DNA of 64,000 nucleotides, taken from assembly GCA_022036555.1 (NCBI GenBank), contig CM039133.1, positions 41,182,718-41,246,717 on the forward strand, given 5' to 3'. Under the pieces are notes generated by a model that was given only the letters and a program-made list of their open reading frames with translations, did no database searches and was not told the DNA's origin. This DNA is from Microstegium vimineum (Eukaryota > Streptophyta > Magnoliopsida > Poales > Poaceae). Position numbers and translations under genes: made by a program. Of this stretch, positions 44,640 through 56,656 are shown piece after piece; position 1 is the first letter of the stretch; each line of letters opens with the position of its first letter.

Positions 44640-45184
44640 AAGCATTCGTCATGGTAAAGGAAGTAGGCAGGGGCGTGAGAGTACATGTACCTGTGAGGTC
44701 GAGTGTTGTCGGGATGGGTTCAGCGGCGGCCACGGAACGAGGTACCGCCTGCAGAGGAGGAGCGGTCGAGCGCCCTCTGCCGCTGTTGACTCCCGGGCTC
44801 GCGTTCGTCGCTGCTACAGCTGCCTCCCCCTGACTGTGTCCTTCCTCACCGGATCCGAGGTGCCTTGAGGAACAGATGGCCGGATCCATACCTCCGTCGA
44901 CGGATCTACGCCAGAGCACCCCGGGGCTGTAGAGAGAGAGAGCGTGGTGCGCGGCTGCAAGTTGCGGCGAGGAGCGCGTGCAGGGCTGTGGTAAGGACGC
45001 GGTGTGGGGTTGGTGGGAGGGCACGGCGTGGTGCAGGGCTGCGGGTTGCGGCGAGGATGGGGCGGCGCGGGGCTGGGAAGAGGATGCGGCGGCTCGGCAG
45101 TTGGGGGAGGGGGATAGGGTTTCGGTTCCTTTTTATATTTCGTGGGCGCAAACGAGGGCCGTTGGATCTTGAATCGATGGTCAA
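44640..45184 (-). other. Possible 5' exon of a minus-strand transcript
   Basis: A TATA-like TATAAAAAGG (near 45130) is followed on the minus strand by GC-rich sequence with open frames. One begins MDPAICSSRHLGSGEEGHSQ and ends at CTCACAG followed by GTACATG, a possible splice donor near 44695. There is no domain. GC-rich frames are open on both strands, so coding is unproven. It may be the promoter and first exon of the surrounding transposon. Confidence 0.3.
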
Positions 45185-45869
45185 TAATTAAGCGTTCAGC
45201 ATAGTAACGGGTCCATTTTGAGGTTTCGGCCCATTACTGGCTTATGTTACTTTTAGTTTTAATTTCTATTGAAGTTCATAGTTATTATTGTAATTGATTT
45301 TGTAAACCATAAATTAATTCAAATGAAAAAATTTTCTGCTACAAAGTTTTAGAAATCATCGAGATCTACAACTTTTGTTTTGGTCATCTCTCCATCCGAC
45401 TTTGTTTCAATAATTCAAAATTTGAATTTCAAAATATGAAAACCTCAAACAATATTTTGAGATAGTAAATGATTTCACATGAAAAAGTTGTAAACAGAAA
45501 AGTTGTATGACCCAGTGATATCTACAACTTTTGCATTGGTAATTTCTTGATCTGACAAAGTGGCGATATACATTGTTCACAATTGACACATCCTTCATAA
45601 TACAACATAACTTTGTGAGGGATCTATCAAAATTCTAAACAAAGTATACTACCACCTTGTTAAAATCATTTGAATTTTTATGTAATTATTATGTACTATA
45701 AACATGTTCACATGCAAAATTGCAGAATTTTTTGAAAAAAAATATAATTATTATAATTGTTTTATGGTAATTTAGAAATAAAAGGATGAATTGTCCCTAT
45801 AAAACAAATGTTTTTCCTCCAACAACTACGGGATATGGGATAGAGTAAAATGTATGATGATAAATATAT
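45185..45869. other. AT-rich stretch with TACAACTTTT modules
   Basis: No gene is present. Modules such as AAAGTTTTAGAAATCATCGAG followed by CTACAACTTTTG.TTTGGT and CTCCATC resemble modules at 17700, 19830, 22140 and 33400. A common CACTA-type family is likely. Confidence 0.4.
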
Positions 45870-46732
45870 TTTTTATAAATTTTTATGGAGCCTATTGGAA
45901 GTACGTGCAGTTGTATGCCTTTGTGCATCTAGGCCCTTACATGCTAGTTTGTGCATGTGTATGCAATAATTTGAGCCATAACATGAGTTTGTTCTTGTGG
46001 TGACGATTAGAGAATGAGTTAGATATTTGGTTGATTCCTCTTGTGGTACTGTCATGAGTTAGTCTCATCTAAGTGAGGTATGAGCCAAATATGCTAACTT
46101 CTCAAGAATCTTGACTTAATTTGTTGCATACTTTATTTGGTAGAAAACATAGGAGAGAAATCTTGTGTGCTAAACTTTTACCTACCTCTTGCCCTCACTT
46201 GCCTACCATGATTTCTTCCTTTGGTAGAGAGATCCTTTTTGGAGATTAATGTCAAAGGGGGAGAAATATTGTGAGGGAGGAGAGATTGATATGTGGATGT
46301 AAAGGGGTAAAAGAGAGGCATATAAGATTTTTCAAATTTGTGTGGTGTGTGTAAGGACTATTTATGATAGTGTGTGACTTTCATGCCTTGAGTGATGCTT
46401 GTTTAATCTGTGCTGATTTGGCAAGACGGCAGTGCCGCCCTTTGGGTGCGACAGTGCCGCCCTCTATTGGTCAGCAATCTTTGAGCGCATGATCTGTCAT
46501 AAGCATCACGGTTATCATGTTACACCTTGCACCCCATGAATGCTAAGATATAGATGAGTTATGACACTTCATCTCAAATATGTGCATTTGGCATTTGAGA
46601 CCAAAATTTGAATTCCATTCTATGCACATATTTAGGGGGAGCTCACTATATCTTAGGATTTAAAATCTTAATGTTTATCAATCTCTTGTAAGCTTTAATT
46701 GTGTTGTCATCAATCACCAAAAAGGGGGAGAT

Positions 46733-48995
46733 TGAAAGTGCATCTAGCCCTTTAGTGGGTTTTGGTGAATTGAGTGACAACACAATTAAAGGTCTAACAA
46801 GTTTGCTAAGTGTATCAAAGGTTCAACAAGAAAAGCAAACTTGATGGGATTCCACACAGTGTTGAAATGAAGGCCAAATTGTGTATTGTTGTATTGAAAG
46901 ACTATGGAAACAATCTAGTTCAAGCAAAAGACAACAATGCAAATGGAATCAATGAAATGGCTTCTATGTTGTGGGATATCATAGTATCACGTGAAAGCAA
47001 GCATACTTAACAAATGGAAAATGAGATATGAGTTGATAGTTTTGGATTGGTCTCTATGTTGGCTTGCTTTACATGAATAAAGAGTTGGCAGTGGACTAGC
47101 ATTGATCAAGGATTGAAGAATAAATCAAGAGTGCATTAGTGAGAAAACACCAAGCAAAGGTCAAATGACAAAGGAGACAATGTATAATGAATACAAGATG
47201 GTCACTATTTTGGTTTGCTTGTATGGACAAAGATTTGGAAATCACTTTGCATTAGTATGATCAAGCTAGAAGTATGAAGATAGAGATTGAAGTGAGTTAT
47301 AGGAGTGTCAAGCCAAAATAAAGAGGATTTAAGGAATTGTGAATTGGCTTGACCATATTGATGTTGATCCATATATGTCTCTGTGTGAGTCAAACTGAAG
47401 CTTGATTGATCTCAACATTTATATCTAGAAGATATTCAAGAAAGGATCACAATAGAAGAAATGGTTATTCAATGGATGCTTGATATGATGTGATTTGAGT
47501 ATGGCTTGATAAGGTGAAGATAGCAAGGAAAGGGCTTCGAGGTACTAAGCAAAGGTGAAGGTCAAGGAGACCGAAGTACTATGGCTAAGGTGAAGAAGAA
47601 AGTACTTGCATTGAGTCGAGGTACTAATCGAACTATGAGGAGTCATATTGTGTTGAGGATCAAATCATTAGTGGAAGTGACTTGAAGCCATGAGGTGAAC
47701 TAACATGTATGGAAATGGTTCAAGTCATATGCTCAAAGTATATTTTCTCAAAGAGAAGAGACAAAGTTGACTACAATCCCTGAAGCAATATTGAAAAGAA
47801 ATGGCATATGAATATATGGAAACTCAAGTGGTTAACATAGTTAGTTTCTATTATCCTTGAGTATAGGTATGCCGTACTATAAAGAGGGACTTTAGGACAG
47901 TTGGTCAATTGTTGAACCAGATGCTCATATTCTCCGAATAACATCCTTTTACTTAGCCCAGTTACCAGTTCAAATCTCAAATCCATCAGAGTAACTTGGC
48001 TAGGGCGGCAGTGCCGCCCTCCAACGGTTTAGTATTTTCTAGACTATAAATACTCGTTGGAACGGTCACAACCGGGCCAGCTTAGTACCCCTTCGTCAAC
48101 CTCGGTTTCTGACCGTTGCAAAACAGACCAAGCTCTCTCTCTCACCCTCCATTGTTGCTCCCTTCCTCTCCAAGCCTTCCCACCATTCCAACCAGCAAAG
48201 CTTGAGAGAAAAGGCAGCAAAACACTCCTAGAGAGCAGATCTACTACTTCACAAAGTCTAAAGAGCATTGGTTCATGTTTGGCCGGCGGTTCTAGGGTTT
48301 GTTACTCTTGGAGCTTGCTCCTAGCCGGCTAGGCGTCGCCCTAGAGCTTGCCCTCTTCATGTGGCGGCCTAGGAAAGTTTGTAACCATCTATTGCAGCTA
48401 AGAAATCACCCCTCACTTCAAGAGTTCATTCTCTTGATTTGAGAACGAGGGAAAGGCAAGCCTTGTGTGGCGAGCCCAAGCCTTGTGTGGCGTACCTCAA
48501 CAACGTGGACTTAGGCAAGCCTTGGTGGCGAGCTGAACCACGGGATAAATCCTTGTATCTTGTGTGTTGTTTACTTTCAAGTATATCTTGCATAGACATT
48601 GCTAGAGTTTGTGGTTTCGATTTGTCATAGAAAGTGATTTCTGTGGTATCCAGTCTTCGTGCTGGACTTTATCGTGAAACTGGGCCTCTATGCTCCTTAT
48701 AGTATCTAGTTTCTCCCAGTGAAATATGAGCTCGATCTGAGTTATATTTGGAGAGCGGCAGTGCCGCCCTCTATTCTTTTTGAGCTGTGAGCTGAATTTT
48801 TGCAGGGTTACTATTGAGCATCTCAGGATCTCGTTCCCACAGTTTGGGCTGAATTGGACCTACGGTCATAGGTCGGCACTGACGACCTCAAAGGGAGGCA
48901 GTGCCGCCCTCGGTGCTAATATTTGTTTGAGCTAAATTTTTGTAGGCCTATTCACCCCCCCTCTAGTCCTCCTATGTGACATCAAGGTCCTTTCA
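46733..48995 (+). repeat. LTR of the SIRE-type element
   Basis: Ends TGAAAG and CTTTCA are perfect inverted complements. AAAAAGGGGGAGAT lies directly upstream and TGGTATCAGAGC two bases downstream. A TATA box (TATAAATA) is at 48045-48052. CAAGCCTTGTGTGGCG-type repeats occur at about 48458-48530. Confidence 0.85.
48045..48052 (+). promoter_or_regulatory. TATA box in the SIRE-type LTR
   Basis: GACTATAAATACTCG sits directly after the palindrome at 48002-48020. Confidence 0.65.
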
Positions 48996-48997
48996 AT

Positions 48998-49010
48998 TGG
49001 TATCAGAGCT
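48998..49010 (+). other. Primer-binding site, initiator-Met tRNA type
   Basis: TGGTATCAGAGCT starts two bases after the LTR and matches the 3' end complement of plant initiator methionine tRNA used by copia elements. Confidence 0.8.
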
Positions 49011-49048
49011 TGGCTCTCTATTTCGGGCTTAACCACCTTGAGAGAACG

Positions 49049-51096
49049 ATGTCGACAAATGAGGAGGTATCTCTAGAACTTCTACTTTTAGATGGCTCAA
49101 ATTATGCATCTTGGTCTGCTGCTGTACTTAATGTTTTTAGGACCATGGGTCCTCATATAGAGCAGATTGTAGATGTGAGCATTTTACCTCCTAGTGATGA
49201 TTTGGACTATCTAGAGAGGAAGTGAAATGCTTACAATACAATGCTCAAGCTACTAGTGTCTTATTTAGTGCTTTGAGTGAAGATGTTCTTGATCCTATCA
49301 TATTTGGAGATGATGAACCACTTGGTGATGCTCATATCATTTGGACCATGCTCAAAGAAAGATATGGCAAGTTCAAATGTGATGAGAAGTTACTCACATT
49401 GGAGAATTCACTTGAGGAGTGCTCAACTTCACCAACCAATGATGAGCCTCAAGTGATTCTTTCACAAGTCCTAGCTGATTATGCCACATCCATTCCCTCA
49501 TCAACATATGACTCAATGAATGGTAATGAAATTGTTGCTGAGAATAATATTTGTATATGTGGCACTTCTACTTCCTGTAGTTCTTGTGAGACTAACATTT
49601 TGAAGGAAGAAGAAGCTTGTGATCGGTGGAGGCCAAATGATGAATCAACCTCACCTAGAAGCTCAACTATCCATGCTTCTTCTCCTATCTGTCTCATGGC
49701 AAAAGGTGAGAAGGTAAAATCAAAAGCCAAACCTCCACCTCCTCCTAGTGACATCTCTAGTAGTGATCTTAGTGATAGCTCTAGTGATGAAGAGATTGAT
49801 GACATAATTAAAAATTTGGATCCTAAGACCAAACTCTTCATCTCTAAGCTAATGGAGGATTTAGATAGTGTCCAATCTGAGCTAGCCAATAGAGATGAAA
49901 ATCTTGAAGAAACTGAAAAGATGTATGTTGGCTGCAAGGAAGCTCTTGCATTAGAGAGAAGTGGGGTGGACTGCTTGCACAAGGCCTTGGCCGAAGATCA
50001 AGAAGAACTTGCTCTCATAAGGAAGGCCAATATTGCACTCAATGAAAAGTATTGTGTCTTAGTTAAAAAGCACAAGGAAGTTGAGTTGCAATATAGTCAT
50101 CTTTGGGAGAGCACCTCACATCCCTCTAAGGCAAAGGATGCCTCTACTCCCTCCACTAGCCAAGGCTGTGGAAAATGTTTTAATCTTGATTTGAATATTT
50201 ATGCCACTAACCTTGCTAATATGGAGGCTATGAGAAAAGAAATTGCTAGGCTCAATGAAATGATTGCAGAAGGTGTTCAGTTGGAGAGCAAGGGTAAAGT
50301 TGGTACAGATCAGCCTGCACAGATGGTGGCACAACAACAGCCCCGAGCAGCACAGCCACCTAAGGGCGGCAGTGCTGCTGTGAAGGGCAGCAGTGCCGCC
50401 CCCCATAGAAAAGGGAAGGCTACCACTTCTACCCCTGTTCAAATCAAACCCAACAAGAAGATCACCATGTCAAAGAAAGAGCCTCAGAAACCAAAGAGTA
50501 CTTCCATCACTTGCTTCAAGTGTAAGAAAGAGGGTCACCATGTGAGAGATTGCTCTTTGAAGAAAGAAGAGAAGGGCACGAGCAAGATCCAAGAGAAGAA
50601 GAAGTTGGCTCATATTAAGTGCTCTAAAATAGAACACAATGCCTCTATGTGTTCAAACAAGGTTGATGACCAAGCCACACTTTCAAAGAAGAACACAAGA
50701 AGAAGCAATAGGAAGTGTTATGGATGCAATGAGAAGAGACATGAAATTGCATCATGCCCCTACATAAATGATAAAGGCTTGGAATCATCAAGAAAGAGGG
50801 TCATCAACAAGGTAGCAAATAAGAAGAAAGATGAGAAGATGTCTTACAAGGACAAGAGGCGCCTATGCTACACTTGCCGAGGAAAGGGACATTTTAGTAA
50901 GGATTGTCCCATGGGTAACACTCTTAAGCTTAACTCATCAATTGATTCAAATATGCTTGAGAGACCCAACAATGACACTTGTGCTAGAAAGGTGATTGGT
51001 TCACTACATGCTAGCACAAAGGCTATTTGGGTGCCTAAGTCTCTTGTGACTAATCTTAATGGACCCAACATGGTTTGGGTACCAAAGTGTGCTTGA
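49049..51096 (+). pseudogene. Gag with four zinc-knuckle-like motifs, one frameshift
   Basis: The ATG at 49049 opens MSTNEEVSLELLLLDGSNYA (the usual copia Gag start with DGSNYASW). A one-base shift near 49215 separates it from the main frame, 49222-51096, which continues KCLQYNAQATSVLFSALSED. That frame has an acidic serine-rich stretch, a coiled coil (about residues 200-300), and CCHC-type motifs near residues 431 (CFKCKKEGHHVRDC), 499 (CYGCNEKRHEIASC) and 549 (CYTCRGKGHFSKDC). A degenerate fourth lies near 467. The frame ends naturally at KCA with a stop. Gag would coat element RNA. Several knuckles in a row are typical of SIRE-type Gag. Pol does not follow. Confidence 0.85.
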
Positions 51097-52020
51097 TGAG
51101 TGTTGTAGGTACTTGAAGGTGATATGAAGCTTTGGGGTGCTTGAGCAAGTTGATTGGAAATATTCACTCAAGCTATCAATCAATTCATATTATATATTCT
51201 TATGTGATTGACCCAAAGATGAATCTATAGAAATATTTCAAACTTCATATTCACCTCGGTAACTAGTATCTACCCTTTCTAGCTAGCCACTTGACCTGTG
51301 TAGTCTCTAGCAATTCACAAATATGTATGTGTTTGTGACTTGTTAAGAGTGGTTAGAGTACTTCAAATTTAAATGAATCATCTTCCATATGATGCTTTTA
51401 ATGGCTCTCTAGTAGAGCAAGTTCTTGTTGTGTTGTAGGTTATGAAGTATAGAGACAGGAGATCTTTATGTTGCTGCTGCACCAATTTCCGCTGACATAC
51501 TCAATGAAGAAGTGTAGCACACGCACCTGCTAGAAATCAGCAGGGCGGCAGTGCCGCCCCTCCTACCTCAGTAGCAGCTGAGATCAGTTCAAGCCATGGA
51601 CGAAGCCTATAACATGATCATAAGCAATGTGAAGATGAAGAGATCATCTCATTCATTACATTTCAAGAAGGGTGGTAACAACTAAATCTCAAGTGCATGC
51701 TATTTTCACATCTTACTCCTTTGTGTCTTGTGTAGCCACTTAGAGAAATAAAGCACTTGAGGTTATATATATTGGTTGTTAGTCATGGAAGAAAAGCATG
51801 ATTGGAATTGAAATAATCATCTACATCAAATAACATAGATGACTTGAGTTTACTTTGTGGACTTCAAGCCAAGAATTTCAAGATGATGAAAATATACTTT
51901 GAGTTGGTTTGATGGATTCAAATACTTGGCTCACATTCAAGAATACAAGTAAATTTTAAGAAGGCCGAGAATGAAGAATCAAGCTCAAGTAAAGACGGAG
52001 CTGCTCAAATAAGCCAGGGT
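51097..52020 (+). other. Untranslated tail of the SIRE-type element
   Basis: No long ORF is present. One more palindrome (51542-51560) shows the sequence still belongs to the element. The boundary on the right is not clear. Confidence 0.5.
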
Positions 52021-52364
52021 TACAACGAAATCAGCCCAAATAAGTAGTCGTGCCTGTATTATTAATTATGGAACTAAAAATACCAATAGAATTCTGCTTT
52101 CACGCTCTTCATTTTCATTTCTCAACGATGATGCAAGTATAATTAACAACAAAACTCTGAACTTCTGGACATCGCTTGGCTATTTTAGTTTGTGTGTTTT
52201 TTTGTCGAATTTGTCTCGTAAAATCTACTCCAAATTTGTGATGTGCCTTGGGCAATTTTGTGTCCAGGTTGAATGCTTTTGTTCTATGGGCCTGATTGTT
52301 GCCTCACCTTGTTGGGCTGATTCATTTTCGGAGTAACTGCTCCACCTCGATAGAAACGTTTTGT
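52021..52364. other. Spacer, nothing recognised
   Basis: Only short frames, and no repeat ends seen. Confidence 0.3.
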
Positions 52365-53170
52365 TTTTTTAGCAGAATAGACCTTTATTATTATTCATAA
52401 TAAGTACAGGCGCCATCAGGCGGAGATACAAACTAAAGATGCCTCCCGATACAACTCTTAGCAAGATTAATATGAGCATCCACATTTGATCATCTCCCCT
52501 TATGGACAAACTCACAAACCTAAAATCATTCGACGTAGCTCTAATTTCCTGGGCAATGTGCCCATAAGGCATAAGGGCCCATACCACCTTCACGTATGCT
52601 TGCGACAACTCCAGCATTGTCACATGCTACTCTGAAGTGCTCAAGTAGCAACAAATTGTTAGCAAGAGCCAGGCCTACTTTACATGATATCACCTGCACC
52701 GTCTCTCTGGCTCCAAGCTTCCTTCCATCAATACCACCCGAGGCCCCCAAGAAGCGTCCAGCAAAGTCGCATGCAGCAACGACAGCTCCTGAGTTTTTAG
52801 CTAAGCTAGGCTGCAGCAACGTTATGTCCCGCTGGGGGAAGAATCCAGCGGCGTGTTGCTTCTGTGAGCAGTGGGTCGATCCTTCACTACTTTTGGTTGC
52901 ACCAATTGGAGATCAGCCACAAAACTAGCTAGTGACAAAATTATGAGTCGAGAGCGGGCTTTGGTAGATATCTTGATGAATAGCTTTCCTAGCATACCAA
53001 ATAGCCCAAAGGGTCGTCACGGTGACCCAGATTAGGTAATCTCGGCTTCAGGGATTGCATCACTGCTACCAACCAGCCCCTTGCATTCTGATCCTCAATG
53101 TGACAAATGTGCTTCTTTATCTCATCCCTTTTCCAACGCGCAGATACAGCGAGCCATATTACGTACATTC
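52365..53170 (-). pseudogene. LINE 3' fragment with RNase H-like domain
   Basis: On the minus strand a piece near 53010 reads VTVTTLWAIWYARK, typical of the region after the reverse transcriptase. It is followed by an RNase H-like part: NSGAVVAACDFAGRFLGASG, GLALANNLLLLEHFRVACDN, then after a frame change HIAQEIRATSNDFRFVSLSI. The 3' end GGTCTATTCTGCTAAAAAAA gives a LINE-type tail near 52365. Frames change at least twice, so it is inactive. It is a different LINE family from the one at 26287, which ends in TATCTAAAAAAA and shows no RNase H. Confidence 0.65.
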
Positions 53171-53226
53171 AAGGAGAGAGTACGTGGCTTTCATGAATCT
53201 CCAGCTGAAAGGTTCTAATATAATGG

Positions 53227-53350
53227 TATGTTTGTTTGGCAGAATTATGCACTGTTCTGACAGGATTATGTACTGTTGGTTGATTTTTTGTGAGAGAAAA
53301 ACACTGTTCTGGCTGGATTTAAGCCGGCTGAAAAGCCAAGCGAACAGGCT
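53227..53350. repeat. Short inverted-repeat MITE
   Basis: GTTTGTTTGGCAGAATTATG at the left pairs loosely with the right end GCCAAGCGAACAGG (reverse CCTGTTCGCTTGGC). CACTGTTCTG occurs twice inside. The type is uncertain, possibly hAT-like. Confidence 0.45.
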
Positions 53351-53904
53351 GGCTAGAAGGGGCTGAATAGCCTATTAAAAACTCTACAGAGACCTAGAGC
53401 AAACTGATTAGTGCGACAAATTAAATGGCGCGCGTGAAGGAAAATTTTGCCCAAGCTCTATTTTGTGATGTAAGCCACCTATCCACAAGACTAATTAGCT
53501 ACAACCAGTGAGAAGCTAGCTCAAGATAATTACAAATCAACTCACGCTAGCTAAAAGAGCTACTTCTACACGAGAAGCTATAGAAGGAATAAGTGTAGAG
53601 AAGATTATACCGAGCCGGCAACAGACAAATCAATCCCAAAAAATACGAATTGTTAATGTGATTATTTATTCTGAGGTTTACTTGCTTATCGGCAGACTAG
53701 CCCCCATTATAACGACACACTCACTTGGAAGCTAACACGCTAATAATAGGGATTACAAGCGTAACCTATACTTGAGTTTCACATAACCAACACAACATGA
53801 GGGTACACAAATCACGAGCAATCCACTAGAGGAAGATCAAGAACCCTCTCACAACAATTAATATAAATATGAAGAGTCACATGTAGTTAAACTTATTGCT
53901 ATTT
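53351..53904. other. Spacer, nothing recognised
   Basis: AT-rich, with short frames only. Confidence 0.3.
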
Positions 53905-54170
53905 TTTTGGCTAGGTCTCTTTTAATATTAACATCATCGATTAGGATTTTTACTACATAATTGGCTAAATTCTTTCCACAAAACTGTCTTGTATTTCTGT
54001 TGGGCTGCCCATAGACAACCACAACCAACTATTGAAAATTGTTCTCCTTGTTTCTAACTTTGAGTTAATAAAATATTCACCTTTCTCCATTTCACCAATA
54101 TCAAATATCAAAGGCCGTTAAATCAAAACCTTCAAATAAAGCTTCCGACCTGCGAGGAACAATGATGCCG
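53905..54170 (-). pseudogene. Degraded LINE endonuclease fragment
   Basis: Minus-strand pieces in shifting frames read EALFEGFDLTAFDI, then GEMEKGEYFINSKLETR and VVVYGAAQQKYKTVLWKEFS. These follow the order of the middle of the L1 endonuclease seen intact at 29720-29880 (FEIGEIEEGDFFIRFKL, LVYGPAQEDQKAKFL). Many stops are present. It is an old fragment of about 270 bp. Confidence 0.5.
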
Positions 54171-54445
54171 TCCCCCCACCCTCACCCCCACACACAAAAA
54201 TAGAATTGTCGCGTCCCGATGCTCAAACAATTCTAAATTTGTTCAGATTTATATAAAATATTTTTAGCATATGTGTCTTTGAATAAAACCACTATAAGAA
54301 TACAATCTATCATTGATCTAATGATAACTTATTATTAGTACTGTTTTTAATTGTTCATGTCCAGGAAGCGACAATTCTATTCTTTTTGAATTGCAAGAGT
54401 AACTAATTGTGCTAAGCATCTTCAAGAGTTTGAAAAATCAACTTG

Positions 54446-54665
54446 CACTACAGGAAAACGGTGATTTGCCGAGTCCTAAATAAGTTGCCGAGTGTCAAAT
54501 ATCGGGCACTCGACAACTAATTTTTTTGCCCAGTGTCACACTCGGCAACTAATTAAATGCCGAGTACCTAGTACTCGGTAAAAAAAAAACAATCGGCAAC
54601 TTAATTCTTTTTGCCGAGTGTCGACTCTCGGCAAAAAAAATACACTCGGCGCTTTACCACGAGGG
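54446..54665. repeat. CACTA terminal region with TTTGCCGAGTG repeats
   Basis: It begins CACTACAGGAAAACGGTGAT. GCCGAGTG-like repeats in both directions follow (54468-54650), the subterminal pattern of a common grass CACTA family. Only one end is present. Confidence 0.7.
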
Positions 54666-55755
54666 CTAACGCCGTCCCGCTCAGTTTGGTATCCACAAAT
54701 TTGTGGCAAAACAAGAAAAAACAACTTTCAATAATTTAACATTCCAACTTGATAAATTTCTCAATTTGACAAATTTCTTCCTCGCTTATCTTTATGCGTG
54801 CCTATAATACTTGGCATCGGCTTTTTTTTTTTTTGCGGAGGCGCCTCTTCTCCCGCACACGAAGCGGTCGTGCAGATTTTTTCCCCGTGCGCGATGAGCC
54901 ATGACGGAAGAGCTAGGACGATCGTGCTTTTTGCTTGCTTATGTGCATGCACATCTTGGGGCAGGATTGGTTCAGCACCCGCCAGTCAGGCTCACAGTCA
55001 CCAGGCTGAGCACATGGCATGCAAGCATGCGCTGCCTGCATGTGGAGGAACAACATCTGTTCCAGCTTTTTGCCAGCGTGAGCAAGGTGACAGCTCAGCA
55101 CCTGCTTTTTGCCAGCGTCAACTGCTCCTATACTGCTGAAAGGACGGGAGATGGAATGGCCGACCCGGCCTGGATCTTGGACCCGGCTCTATGGCCTCAA
55201 GGTCAATTTTAGAGGTCATGGGTCGACCTATTTCACCTAGAGGCTATGACCTCATTGGTTCAATGGGTAATATGGGTCGAACCAAATGTTTTTCTGTTAT
55301 TATAGACTATAAATACTATCAACATATTTAGAAATGATTAGATAAAAATAGAAGCATTTATACAAATAAAAGGTTGAAAGTTGGTGTTGTTCTCTTCTAG
55401 TTGCCTAGCAAAGTCTAGAGTTTTGGTTCATTTTTGTCATCTGTCATCTACTATCATCTCTCAATCCCAATTTATTTGCTTCCGGTTCCACGGGTCTTGG
55501 TAAAAAAAAAACCGTATAGTCTGAAATAAATTGAAGCAGGGGTAAGCAGCCAGCAACTAGCTAAGCATATGCACGTACGGTCTTGCACTCTTGCTTGCTA
55601 GTGGTCGCATGGGCGACACACACAGTACTTCATCACCTCTCGCTAGTGCATGTAGTAGTTCATCACCTCTGGCTAGTTGCTTCACAGTTCATTATGTCAA
55701 GTAACCAAGGCAATGGTCCAGTCCTCACACTCCAACATTGTCATCCGCACGCTAC
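54666..55755. other. Spacer, nothing firm
   Basis: Frames of about 100 codons (54798-55212) overlap on both strands and have no domain. CTTTTTGCCAGCGT is repeated at about 55067 and 55105, and CATCACCTCT is repeated near 55633 and 55660. Confidence 0.3.
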
Positions 55756-55841
55756 CACTACTATAGAACCGGTTTTTAACCCCGGTCTGTAAGAGGCTTT
55801 AGTCCCGGTGCCTGAACCGTGACTAAGAATTCAGGACTAAA
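55756..55841. repeat. CACTA end interrupted by a gypsy LTR
   Basis: CACTACTATAGAACCGGTTT with TTTAGTCCCGGT subterminal repeats is a known grass CACTA type. The LTR starting at 55842 cuts it after GGACTAAA. Confidence 0.6.
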
Positions 55842-56648
55842 TGAGTAACATCCCAAAACTTCAATTCTTAAAATCACTTGCTTAAAAATATTTTCAAATC
55901 TATTTTGAAAACTAAATTCATATGAGCTCTATCTAAAATCTCATTCCTACCTAATTCCAGTTCATACACACTCTATCCTCTTACCCCAAATTATATCCCG
56001 CGCACCATAGCATGAATATCACCAGCCGTCCCCCACCTCTCCTCCTCCTTCTCTCGGCTCGCCTCGCCCGACAGCACCGCACGCGCCGACCCTGCCACCA
56101 CCAGCGTCGCAGCGCACTCGCGCCCGGACCCCACCACCTCGCCGTGTCGTTTGCACCGTGGGACCCATCTCCCACTCTCTCTCCTTTCTTCATGTATATC
56201 AAAAGCACACCGCATTCACCCAGTAAATAAATCAAGGTAAAAATATTTACAAAGCAACACGCAGTAAAAACATGCACACAGACATGCATGCTCATACACT
56301 CACGCTTGCATGCAGCAAGATGCATGCTTATCCCCACCGTACCCCAATGCATGCAAAGACTAAAAGAGTACGATGCGTTTAAAGCTAAGTAATAGCATGC
56401 AACCTCAACTCTCTCACGCATGCAAAACAACCCAGCACACAAACTTCGTGCATGCATGGAGCAGCATGCATCCTCCTCTCTCTCCCTTCGTACACGATGC
56501 ATGTATGGATTAGGAACATAGACGAATTAGGCACCGACCATATGGCAAGTTGCACCGACCACCTGCATGCACCGACGCCCAACAGTCAGCCACAGCAATG
56601 CCATTGAAGGCCAACAGCGAGACGGATGGCACAGCTTCTCCCCGGCCG

Positions 56649-56656
56649 CCTATAAA
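56649..56656 (+). promoter_or_regulatory. TATA box in the Tekay-type LTR
   Basis: GCCTATAAAACCCAGC stands at the change from AT-mixed to GC-rich leader-like sequence. Confidence 0.5.

Larger units (their letters stand above)
45870..52020 (+). mobile_element. SIRE-type Ty1/copia element with gag but no pol
   Basis: Order: 3' internal untranslated sequence (about 45870-46732), one LTR (46733-48995), primer-binding site, gag (49049-51096) and untranslated sequence to about 52020. The LTR has a polypurine tract on its left and a primer site on its right, so it is shared by two truncated internal regions, as after unequal recombination. No protease, integrase or RT sequence is seen on either side. 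Both outer ends are approximate. Confidence 0.75.

Noticed and set aside
44638..45191. Overlapping 60-128 codon ORFs
   Set aside because: Open on both strands in GC-rich sequence, with no shared domain. Only a possible promoter/exon is reported.
55981..56502. 173-codon minus-strand ORF
   Set aside because: It is inside the Tekay-type LTR, with no domain and overlapping frames on the other strand.
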